Below are positions 30,508-43,021 of a DNA stretch of 64,000 nucleotides, piece by piece; position 1 is the stretch's first letter; each line of letters starts with the position of its first letter. The stretch lies in NCBI GenBank assembly GCA_030849465.1, contig JARVLF010000011.1, positions 420,814 to 484,813 of the forward strand. The letters run 5' to 3'. The DNA is from Moesziomyces globuligerus. Lineage: Eukaryota > Basidiomycota > Ustilaginomycetes > Ustilaginales > Ustilaginaceae. Below the pieces are notes generated by a model. It saw nothing but the letters and a program-made list of their open reading frames with translations. It was not told where the DNA came from and made no database searches. Position numbers and translations under genes: made by a program.

Positions 30508-31572
30508 CTAGGCGGTGGTGGCGGGGGCAGCCTCGGCGGAGTCAGCGGCCGCAGCCTCGGCGTCGGTCTTGTCGGCCTGGACGGCGACCTGGAGGGTGAC
30601 CTGACGACCGTCGATCTCGATGTTCTGAGCCGAGGCGATGGCGCGCTGCTGCTCGGTCGAGTTGTCAAAGTCGACAAAGCCAAAGCCCTTGGAGCGGTTG
30701 CCGCCACGGCGCTTGACGACGTGGGCGGACTTGACCTTGTAGTCGGCAAAGGCGGACTTGAGCGATTCGTCGGTGGTGGCAAAGGCGAGGTTGGCGACAA
30801 AGACGAGCGTGGGCGACGGCTCGCCAGTGGGAGCGCCCTTGGGACCTCGCTTTGGCTTGGGGGTGCGGGTCTTGACATCGGCCGACTCGGCCTGGGCGTC
30901 GGCAGCGGGGCTGTCGCCGTTGACGGCGGCAGCGGCGGCGGCCTTCTTCTTCTGCCTGCGCTTGGCCGACTTGGAGGGCTTGGAGCCGTTGGCCTCTTGA
31001 TCGCCGTTGACACCTGCCTCATTTGCTGCGTCCTCCTCGGCGGCGCCCTCCTCACCCTCGTCGGCTCGGGCGCGACGCGGTGCGCGCGTCGAGTCCTTGG
31101 GCTTCTTGGTGCGGGGCTTGCGCGCCTTGGGCTTGTCAGCATCGACGGCAGACTGTGGCTTTGCGGACTCGACGCTGATCTCGCGGCCGGCGACTTGACG
31201 CTTGTTGAGGAGCTGGATGGCCGTCTGCGCTTCTGTCTCGGTGGAGAAGGTGACGAAACCGTAGCCGAGGGAACGAGTGCCGCGCGTGATGATCTGAACG
31301 TGTGTACTGTGATAGTAGCAAGTAGGGAGAGGCGAGAGAGACGCGATCAGTACGCATAGAGTGGAGGCGTCGGAGAGGGTCCGACGGGAGGGTGGGAGAA
31401 CGAAGCAGCCAACTTACACCTTTCCAGCCTCGGAGAAGGTGGATTTGAGATCGTCCTCGGTGGTGGCAAAGGCGAGGTTGCCGGCGAAGACCTTCTTGGC
31501 GTCGTCCTCCGCCTTGGCGGGCTGGACGTTGTTTGCGACGGGGTCGACGATGCTCTGGTTGGGGTCGGTCAT
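30508..31572 (-). CDS. RNA-binding protein with two RRM domains
   Basis: Two exons, complement(join(30508..31306,31418..31572)), 317 aa. The intron is 111 nt: donor GTAAGT at 31417 and acceptor CACAG ending at 31307. It splits RRM1, joining EAGKV to THVQIITRGTRS. RRM1 (about 28-100) has RNP2 VFAGNL and RNP1 RSLGYGFVTF; RRM2 (about 218-295) has RNP2 VFVANL and RNP1 RSKGFGFVDF. The aromatic RNP1 residues needed for stacking are kept. Between them lies a Lys/Arg/Pro and Ala-rich linker (KPKARKPRTKKPK, KSAKRRQKKK), a possible nuclear localisation signal. Both RRMs share the string NLAFATT, suggesting an internal duplication. No named orthologue is recognised. Confidence 0.88.
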
Positions 31573-32528
31573 CGTGGAGGTGGGAGGTTGACTCGGGGGT
31601 GGAAGCAACGGTTCGATGCGGGTGGATGTGAGCGGTGCGTCCGGAAGGGGAGGAGGAAACCGACGGTGGCGGTTGGAGTGCAAAAAGAAGACGAGGTTAG
31701 TCCTGGTGTAGGGAGGAGTGTGATGGTGATGGAGAGAGGTGGCGGAGAGGTGCCGAGGCGGCGGTGGCACGAGATGCGAGCCTTGGGCGCTTCCAGGGTT
31801 CAGTGCTGGGGCGTTGCGCACTGACTGCGCGCTCGTCTGAGCCAAGCGGGCGGGCAAGGCTCAGCTCTGGCCATCTGCACTCCAAGAGTCACTGTGAGTG
31901 GGGCTGCCGTACACTACTCTGGTCGCCGTCGTCTGTTGCCACGCCACACGAGCCATGACCGAGAAGCGTTCAAGTTGGATTTTCGCCGCTTTTGCAGGCG
32001 CGCCACCTGGCCTGTCGCCCAACCTGCTTGGAACCAACAGAGGCACGTTTGGGCCAGCTTTTGGAAGAACCCAATCCACGCGCCCGCACATTCCACAGCG
32101 CAGCAAACCAGGCTGCTGTGCTCCACGTAGGTCCAGGGCAGCCGGCTTCGGATACTGACAAAATGTGAGACAAGATAATCTAACATATTCGGAGAGAGCG
32201 CGGTCATGCGCTCGAGACACGCGCTGCTGCCAACCAGGCGCGTTATGGGCAGCAGAGTGGAGGCGCGGAAAAAACAGCGCTCCACGCGTTGGGCGGCTGC
32301 AGCGGGTGTTGGTGTGTTGATCAACGCCGGCTCAGCACGGCGCAGCCAAAGACATGTCGACAGCTTACAACCACCACCATCCCTCCTCTTCCCTTCCCAC
32401 TTTCAGTTTCACTGCCGCGTCTCGCCTATCGCCTCAACTCGCTCGCTAGCTTCACTACTAGCCAGTATGGACCGAGGCATCTGAGCTCATCATCCTCCCC
32501 TGCTGCTGCCAAAGCTGCTTCTTCAAAA
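31573..32528. promoter_or_regulatory. Divergent promoter region between the RRM protein and RhoGEF genes
   Basis: 956 bp. The RRM-gene leader is purine/pyrimidine biased. The RhoGEF side (32380-32470) is C/T-rich. The RhoGEF frame is open from 32289, but the strong candidate start is 32529. No other gene is seen. Confidence 0.5.
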
Positions 32529-35500
32529 ATGCCGCCTCGTAACCTCCCCAGGTCGCCATTCGCAGGCATCGGCGCTGGCCACTCCATTGTTGCCAACCGC
32601 TCCCAGCATCATCCGCAGAGCTCGTCTTCATCAAGGGCTGGCCCAGATGCTGCAGACGACACCGACTCAACGCATGGCATCGACGACACGCTCGTCCCCT
32701 ACAGCGATTCCCACTTCTTCAGCTCAGGCGTCAGCGACAGCCTCTCGCGCGCCTACTACTTCGATGTCGTGCTCGCTCCACCTCGCTCCGACGCATCGTC
32801 CGACATCCCGCTTTCTTTTCCTTCAACAGACCTTTCCAGGCCAAACGCTGCCTCTGCATTTGCTGCGTGGCTCGGTGATGTGGTCCACGACCATGATGCT
32901 GACCCCTTCACCCGGCCCAGCTCACCCGACGACCACCTCTCCATGCCCAAATCCGCCAGCGGCTCCAGTATCAGCGCCGTATCATCCTCGTCTCCTGCTT
33001 CCTCCCTGCCTTCGGACGTCGCCGGCTCCGCATCGATGGCTGCTCCCAAGTCCACCAAGCTCGATCCCTCTCGCCTCTTCGCCCGCGTTCAGGAGCTCAT
33101 CGATACAGAAAGGAGCTATGTCAACCGCATCGACGTCCTCCACCAAAAGTACGCCGTGCCTCTCCGCACACTTGCAAAGGATCGTGACTCTGCCATCATC
33201 CCTCTCTACGAAGCCCAGCGCCTCTTCGGCAACATTGGCGAGATCGCCGGCGCAAACCGTGCCTTCCTCAACGACCTCGAGCGTCTCGCCTCCCAGGGAC
33301 AGGACTCGCTCCGCGCAGGGCTCGGCGATGTCCTCTACAATCACATGTCCTGCTTCTCCTGCTACACCGAGTACTTTGCCAACTTCGAAAAGGCAAAGCA
33401 CATCGAGCAGACGCTCGCCAAACATCGCGCCTTCTGCGAATTCGCAGATCGAACAAAGTATTCCATCACCGGCATCGGAAACACGGGCATCCGCGACCTG
33501 CTCATGGAACCCATCCAACGCATCCCTCGCTACAAGCTTCTCATCGACGCCATCCTCACCCATGTCGACGCCCGCGATCCGCTACGCAGTCGCCTCCAGC
33601 AGGCCATCACCCTCGTCAGCCGCATCGCCAGTTGCGAGACAGACGAAAAAACACAGAGAGCCGCCATCCTCTGGAGCTTCACTCGCCATGTCGAAGCTTT
33701 CCCCGCGGAGCTCATCAGTGCGCATCGCCGCTTTATCGACTGCATCGACGTCGACGACTTTCCCGTCGACCCCTCAGCCGCGTCCTCCGGCATCATCGCA
33801 CCCTTCAGTGGCCTCAAGCCCATCCATTGCACCCTCTTCCTCTTCGACGACCGCATCGCCATCGTCAAGCGTTCCAACGCTTCCACCTCCGGTCGCAAGC
33901 GCGTCGGCCTAAACGACATTGGCCGCCTCACATCACTGATGAAAACCTTTACCGAGAGGAGCTCCAATGCTCCTCTGCTCTCACCCTCCAAGCGTTCCGA
34001 GCTCGCCTTCCGCGGTTCCATCAGCCTTGCAGACCTCGATGCACAAGACCTCGGCGGCGCAGATCTGCAGCTCGCTTTCCTCCGTCCACCGAGTCACGTC
34101 TCGGGCGAAAAGTGGGTCGGCCGCACCCTGCGCCAATATGTGGCGGTGGACACTTCCTCCTCGACACCGTCGACAATGGCCTCCCGTGCTCAGATGGGCT
34201 CCACTTCGCTCGACCCGGATGTTTCCGCCAAGCTCGACAAGATGCGCTTCCTCGACAACGTATGGAGGGCCAAGGCTCTCCTCAAGTCGCGTCGAAGCCG
34301 CTGCGAGACGCGTTGCAGGATCGTTGCACCTACGAGACGCAGGTTCGGCGAGGGTGGCGCGGCACGCCAAACTGCCAGCCTCGCGGACGTGAGAAAGGTC
34401 ATCTACTACCACGTACAATCGCCCTCAACTTACGAGCAGGAGCAGAGTCGTGCATCCCTGGCGCTCTCCTTGAGCGAAGACGCGGGCTCTCCCTTGGCGC
34501 TCGGAGGCTCTGAGAGCGCCCTTCCTCACGCTATCCTGGACATCAGCGAAGTGGATGAAATGGAGGAAGATTTCGTCGGCCAGGTGCGCACAAAGGGGGC
34601 CGACTTGGCCGAGGTCGCTGGCGAGCCGTATCGCCTCGCTTCAGCCGACCTGGGCGACCACATGGTGCAGCTGGCGGACGAAGTTGAGAAGCGCTTTGGC
34701 AGCATCGTACAAATGTTCCTCCAGAGTCAGCCGGGCACACCTTCTGGCTCGGGCTTCCGTCAACGCGCCAAAGCCGCCGCCGGTCTTGAGAACTTTGGTC
34801 GCTCGCTCCTCTTTGGTTCAGGAGGAGCGGGCTCCAGCATCTCAAGCGCAGGAATTTCCCATCTCGATGTATTCGGATCTCCGGCACGTCGCAGCAACAG
34901 CAACGCCTCGAAAAGCACCTTCAGCAGCAATGCAGCTTCCATCAGCAGTCGTGGCATGACGCTTTCAACCGCAGGCACCAGCATCAGCAGCCGTGCTGGA
35001 GCGTTTGATGCCCTTTCGCGCGGCAATGCAGACTCCCCCCGCTCGTTCCGTCGATTTGGGCGACGCAGATCATCTTCAGTCGGACCGCCCTCTAGCGTCG
35101 CGAGCCGCTGCGGAGCTGACAGTGCCGATGAGGAGGGTGCACATCCCAATCGCCGAGCCCGAGCAGCTACGCCGGACCCCGTGTCGCTCCTGGCGACCTC
35201 AGGACGCGGCTCCACTCTGGCCTCGCCGCGCAAAGCGGGCGCTGGGACACCCGCACCGAATGGCACTACCTCCGCTCATACACGAGCCCGGACCGAGAGC
35301 GCCATGACCACGGCGCCCGCATGGTCTCCCTCGAAAGCGCAGGCGCCGTATCAGCAACGGCAGAGGGCCGAGTCCGTTGAACTCTGTCGGACGCCGAGCT
35401 CCGCAAGTCGGAAGCCCACGGGTCCCAGAATACAGACTAGCCCCAGTCCTGCGCCTCGGTCGAGTGCTTGGGCTGAGCCACCGTCGCCATCTTGGCTTTC

Positions 35501-36731
35501 CAGCGGCCCAACGACGCCGCTCAACATTCGTCGCAAGCCTCCGCCGAGTACCGCGAGCGGGACGGACGACGAAAACGACGCAGATCTCGCGACTCGTGTG
35601 CGGGCGCGTCCTGTTTCCAGCATCGGCGCCTACGGCGCCGGTGGCGCGACTCCGATGGCTGACAGCGCGAGCAGAAGGCGTGTCTCGGGAACCAAGCGTC
35701 CACTGTCCTCGATCGGCGCCGAGAATCCAGCTGCGCACGGCGATGCTTCTCTCAACAAGCGACCGTCGCTTGGTCGTGATCGTGCCAACCCTGATGATGG
35801 AAGGCAGGGGCCTGCAATCATCCCCCGCTCTGTTCCATTGGCACGGCTGTCCGTGGAGGAGGCTAGTGCCGAACGACCGTCCATATCTGAAAGCGAGACA
35901 TCTACCGAGCGAGGACATGGCGCTGAGGCTATGAAGCCAGTTTCAGAAGCATCCGCTGCGACCAAAGCGCCTGCCACTCCCGCGCGTACATCCTCGACCG
36001 CCTCAAAGTCCCAAGAGGCGCGGCGCAGGAACGAGGCGATGGAGCATGGGCTACGTCTGATCAAGGAAGAGATGAATCTCCTGCGATGCGACGTCGAGAT
36101 CCTACAGAGCAGTATGGCTTCCATGGATAGCGAGGCGCGGACGCCCCGCAAGCGGCGCGGCGATGACGCGGTGCTCGGGGAGCTCGACGCGAATGCGGCA
36201 GCCTCCATCAGCGCCGAGGTGGATAACATTCACGCCCGGCTCAAGAAGCTCGCCTTCCTGCTGTCGGATGTCGATGGCAAGTGGATCTCGTCCATCCGCA
36301 TGCACAACCGCATCATGCACGATCTCTCGACCGCCACATCGGCGCTGGCAGCTGCGCAGACGTCCGAGCCCCCTCAAGGCTCTGCGCCCTGTGGGACCGA
36401 AGAGGCGCTGCTGAAGGACAAGCAGCAGCTCGAGATGCAGGTGTCGGCGCTCAAACGCAAGTGTGAGCTGCTAACGACGCTCGAATCTGATGGCCGGCTC
36501 GAGAACACCGAGATCCATAGGGCGTTCAACGAGGAACTCGACATGCTTTACTCGCACACGCAGGCGCCCGAAACCGGCGAGCTAAGCCTCCTCCGCAACG
36601 AGCTCAAGCGCACCAAGCACGACCAGCATGAACTCATGATGCACAACAAGCGCTTGAAGCGCGATCTCGCCATCCAACAGTCCCAGGCCGAGACCTACCG
36701 CCTCGCTCTGCTCAAACACGGCCTCCTATGA
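32529..36731 (+). CDS. Rho guanine nucleotide exchange factor (DH domain) with long tail and C-terminal coiled coil
   Basis: 1400 aa, single exon, from ATG 32529 (MPPRNLPRSPFAGIGAGHS). The DH domain runs from about 180 to 400: ARVQELIDTERSYVNRIDVL is conserved region 1 with its Glu; LMEPIQRIPRYKLLIDAIL matches conserved region 3. A PH-like block follows (HCTLFLFDDRIAIVKR, near 430). Residues 700-1150 are Ser/Pro/Arg-rich and disordered. The last ~250 residues are strongly helical with heptads (RRNEAMEHGLRLIKEEMNLL, KQQLEMQVSALKRKCELL), a likely dimerisation or targeting coiled coil. It should activate Rho or Cdc42 GTPases in polarity; which one is not readable. A Bud3-like role is possible. 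Confidence 0.85.
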   Translation: MPPRNLPRSPFAGIGAGHSIVANRSQHHPQSSSSSRAGPDAADDTDSTHGIDDTLVPYSDSHFFSSGVSDSLSRAYYFDVVLAPPRSDASSDIPLSFPSTDLSRPNAASAFAAWLGDVVHDHDADPFTRPSSPDDHLSMPKSASGSSISAVSSSSPASSLPSDVAGSASMAAPKSTKLDPSRLFARVQELIDTERSYVNRIDVLHQKYAVPLRTLAKDRDSAIIPLYEAQRLFGNIGEIAGANRAFLNDLERLASQGQDSLRAGLGDVLYNHMSCFSCYTEYFANFEKAKHIEQTLAKHRAFCEFADRTKYSITGIGNTGIRDLLMEPIQRIPRYKLLIDAILTHVDARDPLRSRLQQAITLVSRIASCETDEKTQRAAILWSFTRHVEAFPAELISAHRRFIDCIDVDDFPVDPSAASSGIIAPFSGLKPIHCTLFLFDDRIAIVKRSNASTSGRKRVGLNDIGRLTSLMKTFTERSSNAPLLSPSKRSELAFRGSISLADLDAQDLGGADLQLAFLRPPSHVSGEKWVGRTLRQYVAVDTSSSTPSTMASRAQMGSTSLDPDVSAKLDKMRFLDNVWRAKALLKSRRSRCETRCRIVAPTRRRFGEGGAARQTASLADVRKVIYYHVQSPSTYEQEQSRASLALSLSEDAGSPLALGGSESALPHAILDISEVDEMEEDFVGQVRTKGADLAEVAGEPYRLASADLGDHMVQLADEVEKRFGSIVQMFLQSQPGTPSGSGFRQRAKAAAGLENFGRSLLFGSGGAGSSISSAGISHLDVFGSPARRSNSNASKSTFSSNAASISSRGMTLSTAGTSISSRAGAFDALSRGNADSPRSFRRFGRRRSSSVGPPSSVASRCGADSADEEGAHPNRRARAATPDPVSLLATSGRGSTLASPRKAGAGTPAPNGTTSAHTRARTESAMTTAPAWSPSKAQAPYQQRQRAESVELCRTPSSASRKPTGPRIQTSPSPAPRSSAWAEPPSPSWLSSGPTTPLNIRRKPPPSTASGTDDENDADLATRVRARPVSSIGAYGAGGATPMADSASRRRVSGTKRPLSSIGAENPAAHGDASLNKRPSLGRDRANPDDGRQGPAIIPRSVPLARLSVEEASAERPSISESETSTERGHGAEAMKPVSEASAATKAPATPARTSSTASKSQEARRRNEAMEHGLRLIKEEMNLLRCDVEILQSSMASMDSEARTPRKRRGDDAVLGELDANAAASISAEVDNIHARLKKLAFLLSDVDGKWISSIRMHNRIMHDLSTATSALAAAQTSEPPQGSAPCGTEEALLKDKQQLEMQVSALKRKCELLTTLESDGRLENTEIHRAFNEELDMLYSHTQAPETGELSLLRNELKRTKHDQHELMMHNKRLKRDLAIQQSQAETYRLALLKHGLL

Positions 36732-36839
36732 TGCATGTCTGCAATCTTCATTCTTGCTCTCCTGTCTTGGTTCTTGTGACGATTGTGCTTTGGTTGCAAT
36801 ATTCCATGCATGTGAAATGGGAAGAAAGAGAACTCCGGA

Positions 36840-39800
36840 TCATTCGTTTCCGGCTCGGCGGGCGGAACGGTCCCGACGCTGGTCTCTGCCGCCTTCTCGT
36901 CGGTTCGAGTCCCGTCCGCCGAACGAGTTGCGACCCGAAGGTTGCTGTCGTCGATCGGAGCGCGATGCGTCGGGGACGGGTGGGCCCGCAGGACCGGCAG
37001 GGGCGTACTTCTGATTGCGGTCGACCTTGATGCGTTTCGCCGGCTCCTCGGTGTCCCAACCCGCAGTGTTGGGCTTACCTCGCTTCGCCGGCTCTTCAGT
37101 GTCCCGGCCTGCGGTGTTGGGCACGTCGGACTCGGTGGCGCGCGCTGCAGGAGATGCACCTCGCGACGTGGCTGCTCCGAGACGATCTACCAAGTTGCGT
37201 TTTTTCTGCTGCTCGGCTCCTCCACGAATGCTGATCTCCTCGGCCATCCCTCCCACGCCGGGGGTAGAGCGGGCCGAGGTGGGTGTAGCGGCGGTGGATT
37301 CGCGGTCGCGGTCGCGATCGCGTGGACGCTGCGCTGCATCACGCTCGCGATCTCGGCGCGGACCTAAAGGTGTGCTCGAGCCGCTGTCACGCCCGCCATC
37401 GCCAAGGTCGCGCACGGGCGTAACGTTGCGGCTGGCCTGCGCACTGCGACCGCCACTGCGCTTTCGATCGTCCCGCTCGCGCTCTCGCTCCCTCGGATTG
37501 CTACTTCTATCACGGTCACGAGCACGCTCGCGATCCCGAAGCGCAATCTCGCGCTCGCGCTCCTTCTCGCGTTCGCGTTCGCGGTCCCGAGCGGACCGGT
37601 CGCGATCTCGTCGGTCGCGATCCCGCTCGCGCTCTCTTTCGCGTTCGCGCTCCCGTTCGCGGTCCGCATTGCGCGCCTTATCTCGGTCGCCCTGCCGGTC
37701 GTTGCGATCGCGCGCGTCCTTCTCCTTGCCTGCTGCTGGCAGCGATGCCGACGATGAACGATCTGTTCGGTCTCGCTCCGCACGGTTTCGAACGGCTTGT
37801 GCGCTCGTAGTGCTGGCAGGGCCCGACGGAGGGTTCATCGCGTCAGCATCGGCTCCACGCGCTGCACCGCCCTTTGCCTCGATCGAATCCCGCGAATTCT
37901 GAGCTGGACCGTTGGAACCACCGCCACGGCTGCGATTGTCCGCCGAGGCCTGGTCGCGTGCAGGGCGCGATGGGAGACCGCTGTCGCGCGATGCATCGTT
38001 TCGCGGCCCTGATGGGATCGCAGCTTGGGCGCGTTCTCCGCCACCGCGCCGCGAGGCGTCCTCCTGTCGTGCGCCACTGCGTTCCTCCGCACGACGACTC
38101 TCAGGCTGACTGGCTGCAGCTCCGCCTCGGCGGTCTTTAGAATCGACAGCAGCGGCTTTCTGTGGCGCGCCTCCGGGACGGGTAGGAAGGTTGGCGCTCG
38201 GAGGCACCTTGGTCGCCGTACCACCACGGCCACTTGGTCCCGTCGGTGTTGCAGTCGCTCTCGATCCCGCGGCAGCAGGTGCCGAGTTCTTTTCGGGTGC
38301 CCGGTCGCCTCCGCGGCCATTTGCGTTGTTCAACTCTGGTGGAGCTGTGTCTCGTGGTGCTCGCGCCGAAGGCTTCTTCTCGTCGCTGGCGTTGGTCGAA
38401 GCTGCTTTCGTTACCTGCTCCTGCTTTCGCTCTTCACCATTGACCTTTGCACCAGCGTTGCTGGGAGCGGCTTTGCCGTCATCGACCTTGGTCGGAGCAG
38501 CGGGCGCGGGCGGATTGGCGACCTTGCGAGCCTGGTGCAAAGGGAGCCAGGACTTCTTGCGAGCCTTGAGTGTAGCCAAGAGGCCCTGTGCAAGGATCTT
38601 GAGATCTCCGCGCTGCTCGTTGGCAGCCAGCGACTCCACGACCACGCTGATCTCGTTTCCATGAGCATCGATGAGCGGATAAAAGGGCGAAATGCGCGTC
38701 ATCACGATGATGCTGTTGCGGATGCGCATGTACTCCTTGGAGGAGAGGCAGTTCTTGAATGCGCGCTGAAGACAGTCTTGCCACTTGCAGAAAATGAGTC
38801 GAAACTGGTCCCAGGTCAGCAGATCGCTCTTCGGAATGTCCTCGCCACCGTGTCGATCCTGCCATCGCATCTGGAATCCGGGAAGCTTTTGTCCGAGGGC
38901 TTCTTTCGCGTAGATGTCGGCCTGGCGGTGCCAGGGACTCAGATCCGCCAAGATAGTGTAGAGGAATCGCGAGTAGTTGCGCGCCTCGTTCTCGGTGCAT
39001 GAGAAAATGACGGCGGCGATGTGATCGACAAAGATCTTATCGTACGCAGTCAGGCTGGAGAAATTGCGCGTGCCGAGATTGTGCACACTGCGGATGAATT
39101 TGCCGGCGAAGATGGCGTCCGTGGGAGATAGAAGCGCTCGCGGGAACAAGCAGCGTTGGATGAGTTGCGATACCACTGCACCTCGGTCTGCCGTATCGAG
39201 GAACCAGTGGTCCTTCTCTGCCAGCAGCCTCTTGCGCGTGACCTCGTGCGATTTCATCTGGTCCTTCATCTCGGCGTTGAGCTGGCCGACGTTTTCTTGG
39301 AGGCGTTTGCGCTGCTCCTCGACGGTGGTCTCGCGGATCAAAGCATTGAGACGCTTGACCTCTTGCTGGTACCGTTCGATCGGCACACTGATGTCAGCCA
39401 AGCTCAGCTGCCAGAAGGTGACGTAAAAGTGAACACCCAAGCTCGACAGTGCCGTCTCCGGCAGCATCTCTTTGGCAGCCTGGATCGCATCGAGGAGTCC
39501 GCGATGCCAAGGGTCAGGGCCCGGTTGCGACGACGCTTCGGGACTAGCTTCTCGTTTGCTTGCGGCAACGACATTGCCTTTGCTCCCTTCGGCGCTCGCG
39601 TCCTCTGTCTCGACCGATGGCGCCGACGCGTCTTCCATCTTGACGTCGCCATCCTGATCAGCCAAAGTGCTCTTGTCGGTGCCTTCAGCTCTTTGACTTT
39701 GGGCTTCCGCCTCGTCGGCAGGCGCCAAAGTCTTCTCGTCCTCAATCGCCTTTGCCTTGGCGCGGCTCGCTGTGAGCTCGGCGCGAAGTCTTTCTGCGGC

Positions 39801-42800
39801 GTCGGCCGCATCGACCTGCCTCATGCTGTGGACGAGCTTGGGCCTGACAATGTAAAAGGCGATGGCGGGTTCGATGCCAAAGCGAACACTCAAGTGCTGC
39901 AGAGAGGGCACCAGCGACGCATACTCGGCGGTGTCAAGGTGGTTGTAGAGGAACTCGACGTATTGAAGAAGCACCTCCTGGCACGAATCGTAGAGGTTGC
40001 CGAGATACTTGACGTGCGCTTCGCTTTCAGGAACGAGGTGGATGCAGGCCTGTCGCTGCTGAGCAACGAGGACGAGGAGGGGCACGGAGAGCTTGCTTTC
40101 GACAATGGCGTGGAGCAAACGCTGGCCAGAGCGACGGAAGACGAGGCGCTCTTTGCTGCCGGTGAGTGCGTTGGCAGCCATCATGGCCTCCATATGCAAA
40201 TGGCGACCTCCAGTGAGCGCTGCGATCTGAGCGTCGGCAAGGTTGGCCAGCGGCTCGATGCCGGACATCTTGGTGATGAGCTCAGACATGATGACGAGGT
40301 CCTTGGAGTTGTTGGCTTTGAGCTGGTTGACCAAGTACTGGAGGATGGGCGTGCAGTCCATCATGGCATATCGGCGATAAAGGGTACCGCAGAAGGCGGC
40401 CAGACTTTTGAGCCAGAGGCTGATGTTGGTGCCATCCTGCTTGGTGCGCTCCTTTTCCGGGTTGCTCAGAGCGTCGACGAGGTTGAAGGAGAAGATGTCG
40501 TACTCGAATTGCGAGAGGTACTTGGCGGACTCAACGAGGGGCTGGATGAGATTGTCATAGGCCTGAACCTGGTTGAGAGCCACGGTGAAGAAGATGGTGG
40601 GGTTGGAATGAGAAGCCTTTGCGAGGTTGCGGCCGGATTGCTTGATGTTGTCCTTGCTGATTCGTTTGAGGATGCCCTTGGCTTCTTTTTCTGTGGCGGC
40701 CTGGGCGGCACGAAGTTCGGGGATCTGGTAGAGATCGTTTTTCCACTGGCCGTACAAAGAGAAGCGCTTTTCGTACGGCATGATGCGCACTAACATCCAA
40801 ACTTCGTCGACGAGACCCGAATTGGACGGCGAGAGGGAGAGCGCGGGCAAGAGATGAAAGCGAAGAACATCGTACCAGCTCTGGCTCTGCATATCCTCTT
40901 GAGGCTCGTCGAAGTCGTCGTAAGGGTCGTCGGACATGGTAGCGGTGGCAGCGGCACTGGTGGCGAGGCGATATCCGACCTTTGTGAGACGGCAAACTTT
41001 CTGGACCAGCGCTGCATCCCTCCAGAGGCAAGGCCCGAGGACCTTGAGAAGAGGCACGAAGATGCGAAGCACATCTTCGAGACTTCGGCAGGTAGGCAGG
41101 GAGTCGGTCCAGTGCGGGTAGAAGAAGATATGCTGGCAGTGGAGGGAAGGAAGTGGCTCGGGCACTTTGCGGGTCAGAACGAGGCTCTTGACAGTGGGGC
41201 GAACAGCGGTCTGCAGCTTGGGTTCCCAACGTGGACGCGGGGAGAGGATCGAGGGCTCTGCGCAAAGCGGGTTCATCCGCGAGAACGAGATTTCGTCGTA
41301 GGCGGGTTGGACAATGACGTTGAGCAAGCGGATGAAGGGGTCGGCTACCTCGTTGAAGGCGGAACAGAGCCAAGGATAGCGGGTGAGCACAAAGAGACTG
41401 TGGCGCAGATCGCCGAGAGAGAGCATGGCGCGCACGAGGCCGACAATCTGGTTGGGTGGGTCTTTGGTGGGGGCGTCGTCTTTGGCTTTGGCGCCGTCCT
41501 TGCGATTGCCAGGGGAATCCGAGTCGTCGGTGAGAGGCGCCGCCATGGAGAGAGCGTTGGCTCGGGCGCTGGAAGCTTTTGCGGCGAGGGCCTGGCGATG
41601 CTTTGTTTGAAGGCTCCTCATGCCATCTTCGGAGGGGGAGAGATGGGGATAGAGGTCGACGAGGCGGACGATGCCCATCTTGATGAGAAGTGCGGCGAGG
41701 AGGAAGAGGTCGTCGGGAGTGACGTCCTTGGTGTCAGAATGGGCGTAATGGGCGAATTTGAAGCCAAGGAGCTGAGCGCATATGGTGTCGCCGGAGGCGG
41801 GTGAGAGGTCAAGGTCGATGTCGGCAAACAGGTTGGCATCGCTGGGGCTCGCGGAGGAAGCCGAGGCCGATGTGGTGTGGGTGTTGGCCCAGGGCGACTG
41901 GGAGAGCAGGGCGAGGAAGAAGGGATAGTGCCTCGAGATCTCTGTGGCGAAGAGGTCGAGAATGATGTCGAGGACGCGATTGGCGTCGAGGTCGAAGTAG
42001 CCGATGAGGGCTTGAATGTTGTTCATGACGCGTGCTGCCCGGCGGTTGCGGACGACAGGCGATTCTTGCTCGACGACGGTGGCAGATTCATGTGCGAATG
42101 CAGACGCCAGCGGCTCGGGGTGGGCGGCGTTGTCGAGCTGATCCAACGAAGTGGACTGTCGGCAGCGGATGGCGATGATGGAAGGGCCGAGATTGGTGAC
42201 GACCTCGGTGATGAGGGCAGTGTAGCCTTCATTTTCCTCGCGGAGCAGGTTGAACTTTTGCTGTTTGAAGAGGCGGGCGGTACGGAGTTGGACGGAGCGC
42301 TTGTTAAAGTAGGTCTCGTTTGGGATTAGGCCGACCAGGGCGAGGAGGGAGTGCTCGAGGCGCTCGCTCACGTGTTCCTCTGCGAGGACGGCCGAGGAAA
42401 GGAGGTGGGCGACGAGACCCGCGAGCTTCTGACGTGCGAGGGCAAGGGGCACGGGGTGTTGTGGATCGGATGCGAGCGAAGGCGGTGGTTGCGCGTTTGT
42501 GTCGGAAGAGATGAGCTCATTGCGAGACTCGAGTTCGAGATCGATGCTCCATATGGAGTCGAGAAGGCAGTCGGAAAGAGCCGATTGTGATTGGGCGTGT
42601 GCGTCGTGCTGGTTGGCTTGAGTGAGAAGATGGGAGGCGAAGTCGTCGGGAGCGTGTGGAGAGAGGCAGTGGTGACGGAGGATCGCAAGGAGGAGCGAAG
42701 ATAGAGTGTGGTGGTCATGGTCGGTGTGTGAGCGTTCGAGGGCCTCTTGGATTGATTGTTGGCTGGAGACAGAGGGCAGACAAGGGGTGAGGCGGCGCGA

Positions 42801-43021
42801 GCAAGCGAAGCGAAGCGTCGTTGCGAGCGAGGTGGCTTGGGTCAGCTGGGCTCGCGACGGATGGAGAAGCGGACCGTAGTGGATCGATGGGCGCGTTGAG
42901 GGGCGTTGCCATTGCCAAGCAGAGAGGAGACTTACACTTGCGATGCGCCGTATTCGGACCAGTGGGAGATGCAGTCGGCAACGAAGGCGTCAGGACGCTC
43001 TTGAGCGAGACTGAGCGTCAT
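36840..43021 (-). CDS. THO2: THO complex subunit 2 (mRNA export, TREX)
   Basis: Two exons, complement(join(36840..42762,42936..43021)), 2002 aa. Exon 1 encodes MTLSLAQERPDAFVADCISH; its GTAAGT donor is at 42935, and the acceptor CCAG ends at 42763, an intron of 173 nt. The splice joins ASQV to QQSIQEALERS. The ordered part (1-1530) is all-helical; diagnostic segments are LSPWHRQADIYAKEALG, LTWDQFRLIFCKWQ and MRIRNSIIVMTRISPFYP, known from the Tho2/THOC2 family. The tail (about 1560-2002) is disordered and very charged, with an Arg-Glu/Arg-Asp block at 1696-1790 and a 16-residue tandem duplication (PNTAGRDTEEPAKR, PNTAGWDTEEPAKR) near the end. Tho2 is the scaffold of THO, coupling transcription to mRNP assembly. 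Confidence 0.93.

Noticed and set aside
39156..40793. 545-codon forward ORF opposite THO2
   Set aside because: Antisense shadow of a conserved gene.
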